NCBI RefSeq assembly: GCF_965660005.1
Contig: NZ_CBFHYF010000002.1
Span: 52,546-116,545 of the forward strand
Length of the DNA: 64,000 bases
Source of the DNA: Porticoccus sp965660005
GTDB lineage: Bacteria; Pseudomonadota; Gammaproteobacteria; Pseudomonadales; Porticoccaceae
Direction: 5' to 3'
Numbering within the stretch: the first letter of the stretch is position 1; the number at the start of each line of letters is the position of its first letter. Position numbers and translations under genes: made by a program. This document shows, in pieces, positions 1 through 7,950 of this stretch. The notes beneath the pieces were generated by a model. The model searched no databases. It saw nothing but the letters and a program-made list of their open reading frames with translations, and was not told where the DNA came from.

Positions 1-149
1 CCTGGACCCGAACCGAGGACGGTCAGGTCGATGAAATTATGGGCTTGCGTCACCGCGATTATGATATTGAGGGGGTGCAGTTCCACCCGGAATCCATTCT
101 CACCGAGCACGGTCATGACCTGTTGCGCAACTTTCTCCGGGGCGGATAA
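1..149 (+). CDS. trpG: Anthranilate synthase glutamine amidotransferase component (3' end only)
   Basis: Only the last 48 codons are in the window. The frame reads to a TAA at 147-149 and contains GVQFHPESI, the class I glutamine amidotransferase motif with the catalytic His and Glu of the Cys-His-Glu triad; the nucleophilic Cys lies outside the window. The subunit supplies ammonia from glutamine for making anthranilate from chorismate, the first step of tryptophan synthesis. It is followed 3 bp later by trpD, giving the trpGDC order usual in gammaproteobacteria. PabA, its folate-pathway relative, would look the same here, so the name rests on the neighbours. Confidence 0.9.
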   Translation, partial: WTRTEDGQVDEIMGLRHRDYDIEGVQFHPESILTEHGHDLLRNFLRGG

Positions 150-152
150 AAA

Positions 153-1184
153 ATGCACATACAGCAAGCGATAGCCAGAGTCCTTGAGCGTCGGGACCTC
201 GATGCCAGCGAGATGCGGCTGGTGATGCAGCAGATTATGACCGGTGGCGCTACGGCGGCCCAGATCGGTGGCTTTCTGGTGGGATTGCGCATGAAAGGAG
301 AATCTGTTGCGGAAATCACCGGTGCTGCACAGGTGATGCGTGAGCTGGCAACTCCGGTTGTGATAACCGGTGATCATCTGGTCGATATTGTCGGCACCGG
401 CGGCGACAGTGCCGGTATCTTCAATGTCTCTACAGCGAGCAGCTTTGTGGCGGCGGCGGCGGGTGCAAGGGTAGCCAAGCATGGCAACCGCTCAGTGAGC
501 AGCAAAAGCGGCAGTGCCGATCTGTTGGAATGTGCGGGAGTGCAACTGGACCTTTCGCCCGAAGAAGTGGCGCTCTGTGTTGAAGAGGTCGGTATCGGTT
601 TCATGTTTGCGGTGAACCATCACAGTGCCATGAAATATGCCATTGGTCCCAGGCGCGAGCTTGGCGTGAGGACCGTATTCAACCTGCTTGGACCCCTGAC
701 CAATCCGGCCGGGGTGCCGAATATGTTGCTGGGTGTCTATGACCGCCACTGGCTGAAACCGGTGGCTGAGGTGATGCGCGAACTGGGTGCCGGGCATGTA
801 CTGGTGGTGCATGCCACAGACGGGCTCGATGAAATCAGTATTGCCGCCGACACGCTGGTGGGCGAGTTGAAAGATGGCGAAATTGTCGAATATATGATTC
901 GGCCGGAGGATTTCGGTTTTCAGCGTGGCTCGCTGGACAGTCTGAAGGTGAGTGATGCCAGGGATAGCCTGGATAAGGTCAGGTCTGCTCTTTCTGAGAA
1001 AGGGGGCGCAGCCTCGGACATGGTGGCATTGAATGCCGGTGCTGCACTCTATGCAGCGGGGGTTGCTGAGGATCTGGCGGAAGGCGTCAGCCTGGCCCAG
1101 GATGCGCTCGGCAGCGGCCTCGCAAAAGCCAAAATGGGCGACCTGGCAGCCTTCACTCGCTGTCTCAAGGCGCTGGATAGATGA
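153..1184 (+). CDS. trpD: Anthranilate phosphoribosyltransferase
   Basis: 343 aa, the usual length for TrpD. It transfers phosphoribose from PRPP to anthranilate, the second tryptophan-specific step, in the cytoplasm. The glycine-rich PRPP loop is visible as DIVGTGGDSAGIFNVST (about residues 79-95), followed by AKHGNRSVSSKSGSADLLE, a family signature. FNLLGPLTNPA lies mid-protein. It starts 3 bp after trpG and its end overlaps the trpC start by 4 bp (ATGA), so the three genes are probably translationally coupled. Nothing unusual is seen. Confidence 0.98.
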   Translation: MHIQQAIARVLERRDLDASEMRLVMQQIMTGGATAAQIGGFLVGLRMKGESVAEITGAAQVMRELATPVVITGDHLVDIVGTGGDSAGIFNVSTASSFVAAAAGARVAKHGNRSVSSKSGSADLLECAGVQLDLSPEEVALCVEEVGIGFMFAVNHHSAMKYAIGPRRELGVRTVFNLLGPLTNPAGVPNMLLGVYDRHWLKPVAEVMRELGAGHVLVVHATDGLDEISIAADTLVGELKDGEIVEYMIRPEDFGFQRGSLDSLKVSDARDSLDKVRSALSEKGGAASDMVALNAGAALYAAGVAEDLAEGVSLAQDALGSGLAKAKMGDLAAFTRCLKALDR

Positions 1185-1990
1185 TGAATACTGCTCTGGA
1201 TACACCGACTGTGTTGAAAAAAATCCTCGATCACAAAATTGAATCAGTCAACCGTCGAAAGGTAAAGGCTTCAATGGATCAGCTCAGGGAGCAATGCCGG
1301 GAGCCGCGTGAAGTTCGCGGTTTTTCCGCTGCCTTGCAGCACAAGCTTGACCAGGGGCTTGCGGCGGTGATTGCCGAAGTAAAAAAAGCATCCCCCAGCA
1401 AGGGGCTTATCAGGGAAGATTTTGATCCGGTGAGTATTGCACGAAGTTATGAAAAAGGCGGAGCAGCCTGCCTGTCGGTGCTCACGGAAGAAGCCTTTTT
1501 TCTCGGTGCTGACGAGTATTTAAAGATGGCCCGGGAAGCCACCCGGTTGCCCGTACTGCGCAAGGACTTCGTTATTGATCCATACCAGGTCTACGAATCC
1601 TACGTGCTGGGTGCCGATTGTATTCTGTTGATTGTGGCCGCACTTGAGCAGCCCCTGCTGGAGGAGCTTCACGATATTGCCGTGGGACTGGGCATGGATG
1701 TGCTGGTTGAAGTGCACAATGAAGCGGAGCTCGATCGGGGCCTGTTGATTGAAAATCCCATGATCGGTATCAATAACCGCGATCTGAAAACATTTGAGAC
1801 AACCCTCGAGACCACTTTTCGGCTGCTGGAAAAAATCCCCGAGGATCGTATTGTGATCACGGAAAGTGGAATTCTCACTATAGATGACGTCGCCGCTATG
1901 CGGGGGCATAACGTCAATACCTTTCTGGTTGGTGAGACGTTTATGCGCGCCGAGGAGCCGGGCCTGAAATTACTGGAAATGTTTAATTAG
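1181..1990 (+). CDS. trpC: Indole-3-glycerol phosphate synthase
   Basis: 269 aa. It closes the ring of carboxyphenylamino-deoxyribulose phosphate to give indole-3-glycerol phosphate (tryptophan pathway). TIM-barrel signatures are clear: AEVKKASPSKGLI near residue 65 (catalytic Lys region), LRKDFVIDPYQVYE, GINNRDLKTFE and ITESGI. It is a monofunctional TrpC, not fused to TrpF. The start ATG overlaps the trpD stop; a second ATG follows immediately, so the start is uncertain by one codon. No convincing terminator is visible in the 126 bp before the convergent crp gene. Confidence 0.97.
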   Translation: MMNTALDTPTVLKKILDHKIESVNRRKVKASMDQLREQCREPREVRGFSAALQHKLDQGLAAVIAEVKKASPSKGLIREDFDPVSIARSYEKGGAACLSVLTEEAFFLGADEYLKMAREATRLPVLRKDFVIDPYQVYESYVLGADCILLIVAALEQPLLEELHDIAVGLGMDVLVEVHNEAELDRGLLIENPMIGINNRDLKTFETTLETTFRLLEKIPEDRIVITESGILTIDDVAAMRGHNVNTFLVGETFMRAEEPGLKLLEMFN

Positions 1991-2116
1991 GGCGAGCCAG
2001 CTGGGCAGATGAAGGCGGAGTTGTTTCCGGTGTTGCGCGATATGTTCTTTTGCCCGATATTGGATATCACCGGTTGTCTTAGAGGACTCCCGGCTTAGGT
2101 TTAATGGTTGACGGTC

Positions 2117-2839
2117 CTAGCGGGTACCGAATAAGATCATGGTTTTGCCTTTCACCGATACCAGCCCCTGATCCTCAAGGGTTTTCAGCACCCGGCCAAC
2201 CATTTCCCGGGAGCAACCCACAATCCTGCCGATTTCCTGGCGAGTAATTTTGATCTGCATTCCATTGGGGTGGGTCATCGCATCGGGTTCTTTGCAAAGA
2301 TCCAGTAGTGTTCGCGCGACTCGGCCAGTGACGTCAAGAAACGCCAGATCACCTACTTTCCGGGTGGTATCACGAAGGCGTTTGGCCATTTGTACGCCGA
2401 TGGCAAAGAGAAACTCGGGATACTGGTTGGACAGCTCCTGAAACTTGCCGTAACTGATTTCACCGACTTCACATTCCGTTTTGGCGCGAATCCAGGCACT
2501 GCGATCCGGCTGCTTGAATAGCCCCATTTCACCAAAAAAATCACCCTCATTCAGGTATGCCACAATCATCTCCCGACCATCGTCGTCTTCAATCAGCACA
2601 GTGACTGAGCCCTTGATGATATAGGAGAGGGTATCGCCTTCATCGCCTGCATAGATAATGGTGCTTTTAGCCGGGTATTTTCTTCGGTGGCAGTGGGCGA
2701 GGAATGCTTCCGCATTTGGCATGTGGGGTGTAATGGGTGCGGGTGCCAACTTGGCGTCCTCCTCAAGCTGATGTTTTTCGAACAGAGAACCCATTATGGG
2801 CACAAACGCCTCGTCGGCCAAGTTGGATTTTGTCATCAT
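2117..2839 (-). CDS. crp: cAMP receptor protein Crp/Vfr family transcription regulator
   Basis: About 240 aa, with a cyclic-nucleotide domain followed by a Crp-type helix-turn-helix. The core is very close to Pseudomonas Vfr: LAHCHRRKYPAKSTIIYAGD, GDFFGEMGLF and RSAW (cAMP pocket Glu and Arg/Ser), then TRQEIGRIVGCSREMVGRV as the recognition helix. The chosen start, ATG at 2839, is 6 nt after AAGGAG on the minus strand. This gives an N-terminal extension of about 29 residues compared with Vfr. The open frame continues further upstream, but without a ribosome site. It is divergent from the OsmC gene, as in Pseudomonas. It should act as a global cAMP-dependent regulator. Confidence 0.95.
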   Translation of the reverse strand: MMTKSNLADEAFVPIMGSLFEKHQLEEDAKLAPAPITPHMPNAEAFLAHCHRRKYPAKSTIIYAGDEGDTLSYIIKGSVTVLIEDDDGREMIVAYLNEGDFFGEMGLFKQPDRSAWIRAKTECEVGEISYGKFQELSNQYPEFLFAIGVQMAKRLRDTTRKVGDLAFLDVTGRVARTLLDLCKEPDAMTHPNGMQIKITRQEIGRIVGCSREMVGRVLKTLEDQGLVSVKGKTMILFGTR

Positions 2840-2879
2840 CCATTTCTCCTTATTGTGAAATCCATGTATCTGGCCAGAC

Positions 2880-2890
2880 GATTCTAAGAG
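2880..2890 (+). other. 11-bp sequence complementary to the downstream small RNA candidate
   Basis: GATTCTAAGAG lies 55 bp before the osmC start codon and recurs exactly at 3461-3471, on the strand opposite the second small RNA candidate. If the osmC transcript begins upstream of 2880, its leader would be perfectly complementary over 11 nt to CUCUUAGAAUC in that RNA. The identity is seen in the sequence; pairing is a guess. Confidence 0.3.
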
Positions 2891-2944
2891 TAACAGCACA
2901 TCAATTATGTTAGCCTCTTGGCAAATTTTCGATTGAGTAACAGC

Positions 2945-3364
2945 ATGAAAGCAAAAGTGATTTGGGGTGGCGATGTAAAATTCACTGCAGAAACGGAAAC
3001 AGGGCATCAGGTTGTGATGGATGGTCCGCCGGATCACGGTGGCACCAATCAGGGGCCGCGTCCCATGGAAATGGTTCTCTGTGGTATGGGTGGTTGCTCA
3101 TCGTTTGATGTGGTGCATATTCTCAAAAAGAGTCGCCAGGATGTAACAGGTTGTGTGGCAGAAATTGCGGCGCAACGTGCGGATGATGTACCCGCAGTTT
3201 TCACCGCCATTCATATTCACTTCGTGGTGACGGGTCGCGGCCTGAAGGAGAATCTGGTGAGTAACGCGGTGAAACTGTCCGCAGAAAAGTACTGTTCCGC
3301 ATCCATCATGTTGTCCAGAGGTGGAGTGGAAATAACCCACAGCTACGAAATCCATTCTGCCTGA
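2945..3364 (+). CDS. OsmC/YhfA family peroxidase-like protein
   Basis: 139 aa from the ATG at 2945; a TTG at 2918 would add nine residues, but the ATG fits the family (MKAKVIWGG). OsmC-fold proteins reduce organic hydroperoxides with two cysteines. Both are present: GMGGCSSFDVV near residue 53 and KYCSASIM near residue 118. This subgroup is YhfA-like (OsmC family of unknown substrate), conserved next to crp/vfr in Pseudomonas and Escherichia. It is divergent from crp with about 105 bp between them. The exact physiological substrate cannot be told. Confidence 0.9.
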   Translation: MKAKVIWGGDVKFTAETETGHQVVMDGPPDHGGTNQGPRPMEMVLCGMGGCSSFDVVHILKKSRQDVTGCVAEIAAQRADDVPAVFTAIHIHFVVTGRGLKENLVSNAVKLSAEKYCSASIMLSRGGVEITHSYEIHSA

Positions 3365-3432
3365 AGCCTCGAACTGGGCCACCCTACTGCTTGACCGGCC
3401 CTGCTGACTCCACCGGCTCCTTACCCGTGGGT

Positions 3433-3552
3433 AAAAAAAGGGCAGCGGAGCTGCCCAAGGGATTCTAAGAGAGGTGAGGGAGGCAAAAAAGTATCAACGA
3501 TTTGTTTGAATGGCAGACGCTGGTGTTGAAAAAGCCTAAGAAATCAAACGAT
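3433..3552 (-). ncRNA. Candidate small RNA B (about 120 nt), minus strand
   Basis: No protein-coding gene fits here. On the minus strand there is a sigma70-like promoter, TTCAAT (3582-3587), 17 bp, TATAGT (3559-3564). It is followed about 120 nt later by a rho-independent terminator: GGGCAGC-TCC-GCTGCCC (3440-3456) with six Ts. The body is U-rich and carries the pyrimidine tract GCCTCCCTCACCTCTCTTAG just before the terminator; CCUCCCUC resembles an anti-Shine-Dalgarno element. It shares its promoter region and terminator layout with candidate A upstream, which suggests a duplicated small RNA gene. No known RNA family is recognised. Confidence 0.55.
3440..3456 (-). terminator. Rho-independent terminator of small RNA B
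   Basis: A 7-bp perfect stem with a 3-nt loop is followed on the minus strand by TTTTTT. On the plus strand no T-run follows, so it acts for minus-strand transcription. It also insulates the convergent osmC gene. Confidence 0.75.
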
Positions 3553-3578
3553 GGAATAACTATAAATCCCGCCTAACC

Positions 3579-3596
3579 ATGATTGAAATGTATTAA
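3579..3596 (-). repeat. 18-bp promoter repeat, copy B
   Basis: This is the partner of the copy at 3858-3875 and covers the -35 box of small RNA B in the same position relative to its promoter (17-bp spacer to TATAGT). The same placement in both supports duplication of a whole transcription unit rather than chance. Confidence 0.65.
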
Positions 3597-3639
3597 ATTT
3601 ATCTGCTTTATTCCCTGTATTTATGTATGCGCTGCACAC

Positions 3640-3831
3640 AAAAAACAGGCAGCTTGCGCTGCCTGAAAAGATATAGAGGGAGTAAGAGAACTACACTTGA
3701 ATGGCCTGATAATTCGATACTGGGAGTATGTTACTCATCCGGCACATTCTCGAGACTTCGGGTTCGGCGACACCGGATTTCCAGTGAGGGGGGTCGCTTG
3801 GTGAAGATCACTCCTCAGCCCCGCTTGCTAC
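3640..3831 (-). ncRNA. Candidate small RNA A (about 190 nt), minus strand
   Basis: The promoter on the minus strand is TTGAGT (3861-3866), 17 bp, TATATT (3838-3843). The terminator is CAGGCAGC-GCAA-GCTGCCTG (3646-3665) followed by TTTTTTG. Between them are possible hairpins, including ATACT-CCC-AGTAT and an ATCCGG/CCGGAT pair. As in candidate B, a C/U-rich stretch (CTCTTACTCCCTCTATATC) precedes the terminator stem. The overlapping 82-codon plus-strand open frame (3627-3875) has no recognisable content. It is divergent from the LysR gene, so the promoters are close together. Expression is inferred, not shown. Confidence 0.55.
3646..3665 (-). terminator. Rho-independent terminator of small RNA A
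   Basis: An 8-bp perfect stem CAGGCAGC/GCTGCCTG with a 4-nt loop is followed on the minus strand by six Ts. The plus-strand side lacks a T-run. Confidence 0.75.
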
Positions 3832-3857
3832 AGTTTCAATATAGTCATTGGGAAAAT

Positions 3858-3875
3858 ATGACTCAAATGTATTAA
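3858..3875 (-). repeat. 18-bp promoter repeat, copy A
   Basis: On the minus strand TTAATACATTTGAGTCAT covers the -35 box of small RNA A. It matches 3579-3596 (TTAATACATTTCAATCAT) at 16 of 18 positions, 279 bp away. The first 11 bases are identical. This may be a shared regulator site just upstream of both promoters. Confidence 0.65.
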
Positions 3876-3909
3876 GATAATGTTGTTCATAATCTATAGG
3901 AATGTTTTT

Positions 3910-4881
3910 GTGGATACCAAAATTTTGTCCCGGGTTGATTTGAATTTACTGGTAGCCTTGCAAGTGTTACTGGAAGAGCGCAGTGTGACGAGGGCAGCCG
4001 AACGACTGTTCATCACCCAGCCGGCCATGAGTAAAACCCTGCAGCGCCTCAGGGACCTGTTTGATGATCCGCTGTTTATCCGCAGTGGACGGGGATTGAT
4101 CCCCACACCCAGAACCAACGAATTGGCAATGCATCTGCCGACCTTGCTGGCCGGTGTGTCGGAACTGGTGTCCAGGAGCAGCTTTGACCCGCTGACGTAT
4201 GAGGGGGAAATATGCATCATGACAGCAGAGTTCATCGCGGTACAGGTGGTGCCTACCCTCACCCAGAGAATAATCAGGGAGGCGCCAAAGATGTCATTGA
4301 CGTTGACCAGTGAATCCGAGGAAGAAGGTCGCGCGTTGGAGGATGGTGATCTGGATTTCGCCATCGAAATTGCCCGTCCCTACGGCAGTGAATACCATGT
4401 GACCCCGTTGGGCAGTTTTACACCGGCTGTGTGGATGCGCTCTGAGCATCCTCTTGCCAAAAAAGACAAGTTGACCCTGGTGGAAATGCTTGAATACCCG
4501 TTTATTCAGTATTATTTGCTACTGACGGGCCCCATCTCGGCCAATGCCGAGAGTCGCTTCGACCGGGAGTTGGCCAAGCACGGTTTGAAAAGGCAAAAAA
4601 CGCTGGTTACCACCCAGCTGATGACGGCCATGGATGCACTTTGGCATACCGATTGCCTGATGATGGCCACCATGCACGACCTGAAAATTGAGAGTGAATC
4701 TTACGGTATTGTGCGCAAACCCTATCCGGCGGAGCTGGAGTTCGATAATACCGTTCCGGTGGTCCTGGTGCAGCATGCCAGAACCATCAAGTCCCCGGCG
4801 CACCAGTGGGTAAAAGAACAGATTATTGGCATTGTTCAGGACATCAAAGAGCAGGCCAGGCTGGCAGCTCGGGCTCGCTGA
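3910..4881 (+). CDS. LysR-family transcription regulator
   Basis: About 323 aa from the GTG at 3910, which follows TATAGG by 9 nt and gives the family-like start MDTKILSRVDLNLLVAL. An ATG at 3880 in the same frame is the alternative. The N-terminal winged helix-turn-helix is typical (RSVTRAAERLFITQPAMSKT, then LRDLFDDPLFIRSGRG), followed by a substrate-binding domain from about residue 95. The NodD/LeuO-like spacing of the helix-turn-helix suggests that subgroup. It is divergent from the two small RNA candidates and convergent with coq7 (no gap). The effector and targets cannot be read from sequence; LysR proteins often control the divergent unit, here the small RNAs. Confidence 0.9.
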   Translation: MDTKILSRVDLNLLVALQVLLEERSVTRAAERLFITQPAMSKTLQRLRDLFDDPLFIRSGRGLIPTPRTNELAMHLPTLLAGVSELVSRSSFDPLTYEGEICIMTAEFIAVQVVPTLTQRIIREAPKMSLTLTSESEEEGRALEDGDLDFAIEIARPYGSEYHVTPLGSFTPAVWMRSEHPLAKKDKLTLVEMLEYPFIQYYLLLTGPISANAESRFDRELAKHGLKRQKTLVTTQLMTAMDALWHTDCLMMATMHDLKIESESYGIVRKPYPAELEFDNTVPVVLVQHARTIKSPAHQWVKEQIIGIVQDIKEQARLAARAR

Positions 4882-5529
4882 TCAAATGCGGTAGCTGGTT
4901 TTGGTCATGGCACCGGAAATGAGTGTCATCAACCCCTTCACTGGTGAGGGAAATTCCAGGCCCCCGGCCTCCTTCGCCAGATCCGCATGTTTGCCCTCAT
5001 CCTCCAGCATTTGCTCCACAATGGCGCGGCTTCGGGTGTCATTTTCTGGCAGAATTTCAAGATGATTTTCGAGGTGTTGGCAGACCTGCTGCTCCGTGGC
5101 TGATACAAAGCCGAGGCTGAGTTTATCGCTGATTAACCCGGCAGTGGCCCCGATGCCAAAAGACAGTCCATACCACAGGGGATTCAGCAGACTGGTGTGG
5201 CCGCCGAGCTGCTTGAGTCGTTCCTGACACCAGGCCAGATGATCAATTTCTTCGTCGGCTGCCCGCTCCATTTCACTGCGAACCGACGTAAGTTTCGCTG
5301 TGAGTGCCTGTCCCTGATAAAGGGCCTGGGCACAGACTTCACCGGTATGATTGACCCGCATCAAACCAATCGTATGTTGCTTTTCCAGTGTTTCGAGTTC
5401 GTGTTCTTGGACAGTTGTTTTTCCCGGTGACAGCCGCACCGGTGGTGGTGCATCTGCCGCCAGGGTGCGCAGGGCCCGGTCCACCTGAAGAAGGAGTCCG
5501 TCGAGAGTCGTGAGCCGCCTTGTGCGCAT
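4882..5529 (-). CDS. coq7: 5-demethoxyubiquinone hydroxylase (Coq7 type)
   Basis: 215 aa, the normal length for bacterial Coq7. This di-iron, ferritin-like enzyme adds the C6 hydroxyl in ubiquinone synthesis, replacing the flavoprotein UbiF. Iron ligands of the four-helix bundle are visible: HTGEVCAQALYQ, ADEEIDHLAWC, ENHLEILPE and EDEGKHADLA, giving the paired ExxH pattern. The protein is peripheral to the inner membrane. The stop codon directly follows that of the convergent LysR gene. In Pseudomonas coq7 also lies close to vfr/yhfA, without the LysR gene. Confidence 0.96.
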   Translation of the reverse strand: MRTRRLTTLDGLLLQVDRALRTLAADAPPPVRLSPGKTTVQEHELETLEKQHTIGLMRVNHTGEVCAQALYQGQALTAKLTSVRSEMERAADEEIDHLAWCQERLKQLGGHTSLLNPLWYGLSFGIGATAGLISDKLSLGFVSATEQQVCQHLENHLEILPENDTRSRAIVEQMLEDEGKHADLAKEAGGLEFPSPVKGLMTLISGAMTKTSYRI

Positions 5530-5599
5530 TATTTTGCCCTAAACTTTGGATGGGAACCGGATTGTAGCAAAATCATCAACTAACACACGAGGAGAATGG

Positions 5600-6550
5600 A
5601 TGATAGGTTATCAACAGCAATATCTCGGTTACGGTATCCACTGTATCGACGCACACTATGTGAGACAGGGGCAAGCCTGTTGTTATCTGCTGGTGGAGGA
5701 TGGTGGCGTCGCAGTTATAGAAACCGGTACCAATCATACGGTGAGTGCTATCAGCGAAGCGTTGGCATCGTTGGGGCTGACGGCAGAAGCCGTGCGCTAT
5801 GTGATTCCCACCCATGTGCATCTGGATCACGCCGGTGGTGCCGGATTGCTAATGCAGCATTACCCGGATGCGCAACTGGTTGTTCATCCCCGTGGTGCCC
5901 GTCATCTGGCGGACCCCGCAAAGTTGATACAGGGTGTTGTTGCCGTTTATGGGGAGTCAGCCTATCGGGAACTTTATGGCGAGCTTTTGGCTGTGCCTGA
6001 AGAGCGCATCACCAGCGCCGAGGACGGTTTAGGATTGAGTCTGGATAGACGCACACTGGAGATCCGTCATACACCGGGTCATGCAGAGCACCACTTTTGT
6101 CTTTGGGATGAAGCAAGTAACGGCTGGTTTACTGGAGACACTTTTGGCCTCGCCTACCTGACCTCGGCGCTGGGGGGTGACCGGTTTATCATGCCCACCA
6201 CCACACCTGTGCAGTTTGCACCTGAACGACTGCTCAGCTCGCTGGATTTGCTCATGAGTTATCAGCCGCAGCGGGTATATCTTACCCACTACGGCCTGCT
6301 GAAGGCACCCGAAAGATATGTCATGTTATTGCGCGAGCAAATAAACGCCTGGTGTGAAATGGCCCTTTGCCTGGATGCTGGGCCGGAGAGAGAGTCGATC
6401 ATCTGCCAGCGTATAACGGATCTCACGCTGGCACGGATCAAGGCGCGCTGGCCGGATGCCGACATGGCGATGGTCGAGGAGGATCTCGCAATGGATCTTG
6501 AGCTGAATGCCCAAGGGCTTGAAGTCTGGCTGCAGCGTCAGCAGCAATAG
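5600..6550 (+). CDS. Metallo-beta-lactamase-fold hydrolase
   Basis: 316 aa from the ATG at 5600, 5 nt after GAGGAG; the frame is open from a TTG at 5546. The di-zinc HxHxDH motif is THVHLDHAGGAG (about residue 73). GHAEHH gives the third His, TGDTFG the bridging Asp and YLTHYG a last His. The N-terminal part resembles glyoxalase II-like hydrolases of small thioesters, but the C-terminal 110 residues (helical, Glu-rich) are not the glyoxalase II substrate domain. Substrate unknown. It is divergent from coq7 with a 70-bp gap and convergent with purD. Confidence 0.85.
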   Translation: MIGYQQQYLGYGIHCIDAHYVRQGQACCYLLVEDGGVAVIETGTNHTVSAISEALASLGLTAEAVRYVIPTHVHLDHAGGAGLLMQHYPDAQLVVHPRGARHLADPAKLIQGVVAVYGESAYRELYGELLAVPEERITSAEDGLGLSLDRRTLEIRHTPGHAEHHFCLWDEASNGWFTGDTFGLAYLTSALGGDRFIMPTTTPVQFAPERLLSSLDLLMSYQPQRVYLTHYGLLKAPERYVMLLREQINAWCEMALCLDAGPERESIICQRITDLTLARIKARWPDADMAMVEEDLAMDLELNAQGLEVWLQRQQQ

Positions 6551-6568
6551 TGGATGGTCGGCTTGGTT

Positions 6569-7855
6569 TCAAGCCTTTTCCCGTGCAATCGCCCGATAGC
6601 CAATATCGTGTCGATAATAGACCTCATCCCAACAAATTTGTTCTGCCAGTTGGTAGGCCCGCTGCTGGGCCTCAAGGACAGTGTCGCCCAGGCCGACGGC
6701 GCACAGTACCCGACCGCCATTGGTAGTAATCCGTCCATCAACTTCTCTGGTTCCGGCGTGAAAAACTTTGCGGTCTTCTGTGTCGGAAGCGGGAAGCCCT
6801 GAGATGACATCACCCTTGCGGTAGTCATTTGGGTAGCCTCCTGCGGCCAATACGATACCCAGCGCGGCCCGCGGGTCCCAATCGACAGTGCAATGGTGGA
6901 GTGTCCTGTCGAGTGCCGCATTGCAGAGTGCCACCAGGTCTGATTTTAACCGCATCATGATCGGCTGCGTTTCCGGATCGCCGAAACGGCAGTTGTATTC
7001 GATCACCTTGGGGGTGCCATCGGGCATGATCATCAGCCCGGCATACAGAAAACCGGTATAACGGTTGCCCTCTGAAGCCATTCCTAGCACGGTTGGGCGA
7101 ATCACTTCGGTCATCACACGCTCGTGAATGTCAGGAGTCACCACGGGCGCGGGGGAGTAAGCCCCCATGCCGCCGGTATTGGGCCCTTTGTCACCGTCGT
7201 CACGTGCCTTGTGATCCTGTGACGTCGCCATTGGCAGGATGTGCTCCCCGTCCACCATGACAATAAAGCTGGCTTCCTCGCCGGCCAGAAATTCTTCAAT
7301 TACCACCCGGTGACCGGCATCGCCGAAGGCATTGCCCGCCAGCATGTCGTGCACGGCATTTTCGGCTTCTTCAAGGGTTGTGGCGACGATCACCCCCTTG
7401 CCGGCCGCCAGTCCATCGGCCTTGACGACGATGGGAGCCCCTTTCTCCCGCAGGTAGGCAAGCGCCGGTTCGATCTCTGTAAAATTGCGGTATACCGCAG
7501 TGGGGATATTGTGGCGCGCCAGGAAGTCCTTGGTAAATGCCTTGGAACCTTCCAGCTGTGCCGCGCCTTTCGAGGGGCCAAAGGCCCGCAGGCCGCGGCT
7601 GGCGAAAAAATCCACAATGCCATCCACCAGTGGCTGTTCCGGGCCGACAATGGTCAGGACGACGTTATTCTGTTGGGCAAAATCCGCTAGTGCTGCGAAG
7701 TCGTTGACATCGATAGCGACATTTCGGACACCCGGTTCCAGCGCAGTACCGGCATTTCCCGGTGCCACGAAAACCCTTTCAACCCCTTGGCCCTGCGCCG
7801 CTTTCCAGGCCAGTGCGTGTTCTCGTCCGCCGGAACCGATCACCAGAATATTCAT
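6569..7855 (-). CDS. purD: Phosphoribosylamine-glycine ligase
   Basis: 428 aa. This ATP-grasp enzyme joins glycine to phosphoribosylamine in purine synthesis (second step). Seen: MNILVIGSGGREHALAWK at the N-terminus, the ATP-grasp region VVKADGLAAGKGVIVA near residue 140, and the signature RFGDPETQPIMMRL near residue 286. It lies downstream of purH in the order fis-purH-purD conserved in pseudomonads, with about 95 bp between the two. No terminator is obvious before the convergent hydrolase gene. Confidence 0.98.
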   Translation of the reverse strand: MNILVIGSGGREHALAWKAAQGQGVERVFVAPGNAGTALEPGVRNVAIDVNDFAALADFAQQNNVVLTIVGPEQPLVDGIVDFFASRGLRAFGPSKGAAQLEGSKAFTKDFLARHNIPTAVYRNFTEIEPALAYLREKGAPIVVKADGLAAGKGVIVATTLEEAENAVHDMLAGNAFGDAGHRVVIEEFLAGEEASFIVMVDGEHILPMATSQDHKARDDGDKGPNTGGMGAYSPAPVVTPDIHERVMTEVIRPTVLGMASEGNRYTGFLYAGLMIMPDGTPKVIEYNCRFGDPETQPIMMRLKSDLVALCNAALDRTLHHCTVDWDPRAALGIVLAAGGYPNDYRKGDVISGLPASDTEDRKVFHAGTREVDGRITTNGGRVLCAVGLGDTVLEAQQRAYQLAEQICWDEVYYRHDIGYRAIAREKA

Positions 7856-7950
7856 GGGTAAGTCTCTTGCCTGATATGAAGGTGGCGATTGTACCGATGT
7901 GGCACAGGCGCCTCAAAATCAACGTGACAGGGTCAGCGTTGGGCGGGGTG

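Noticed and set aside
3627..3875. 82-codon plus-strand frame in the osmC-LysR gap
   Set aside because: No start signal or protein-like pattern; it runs through the terminator stem and promoter of small RNA A.
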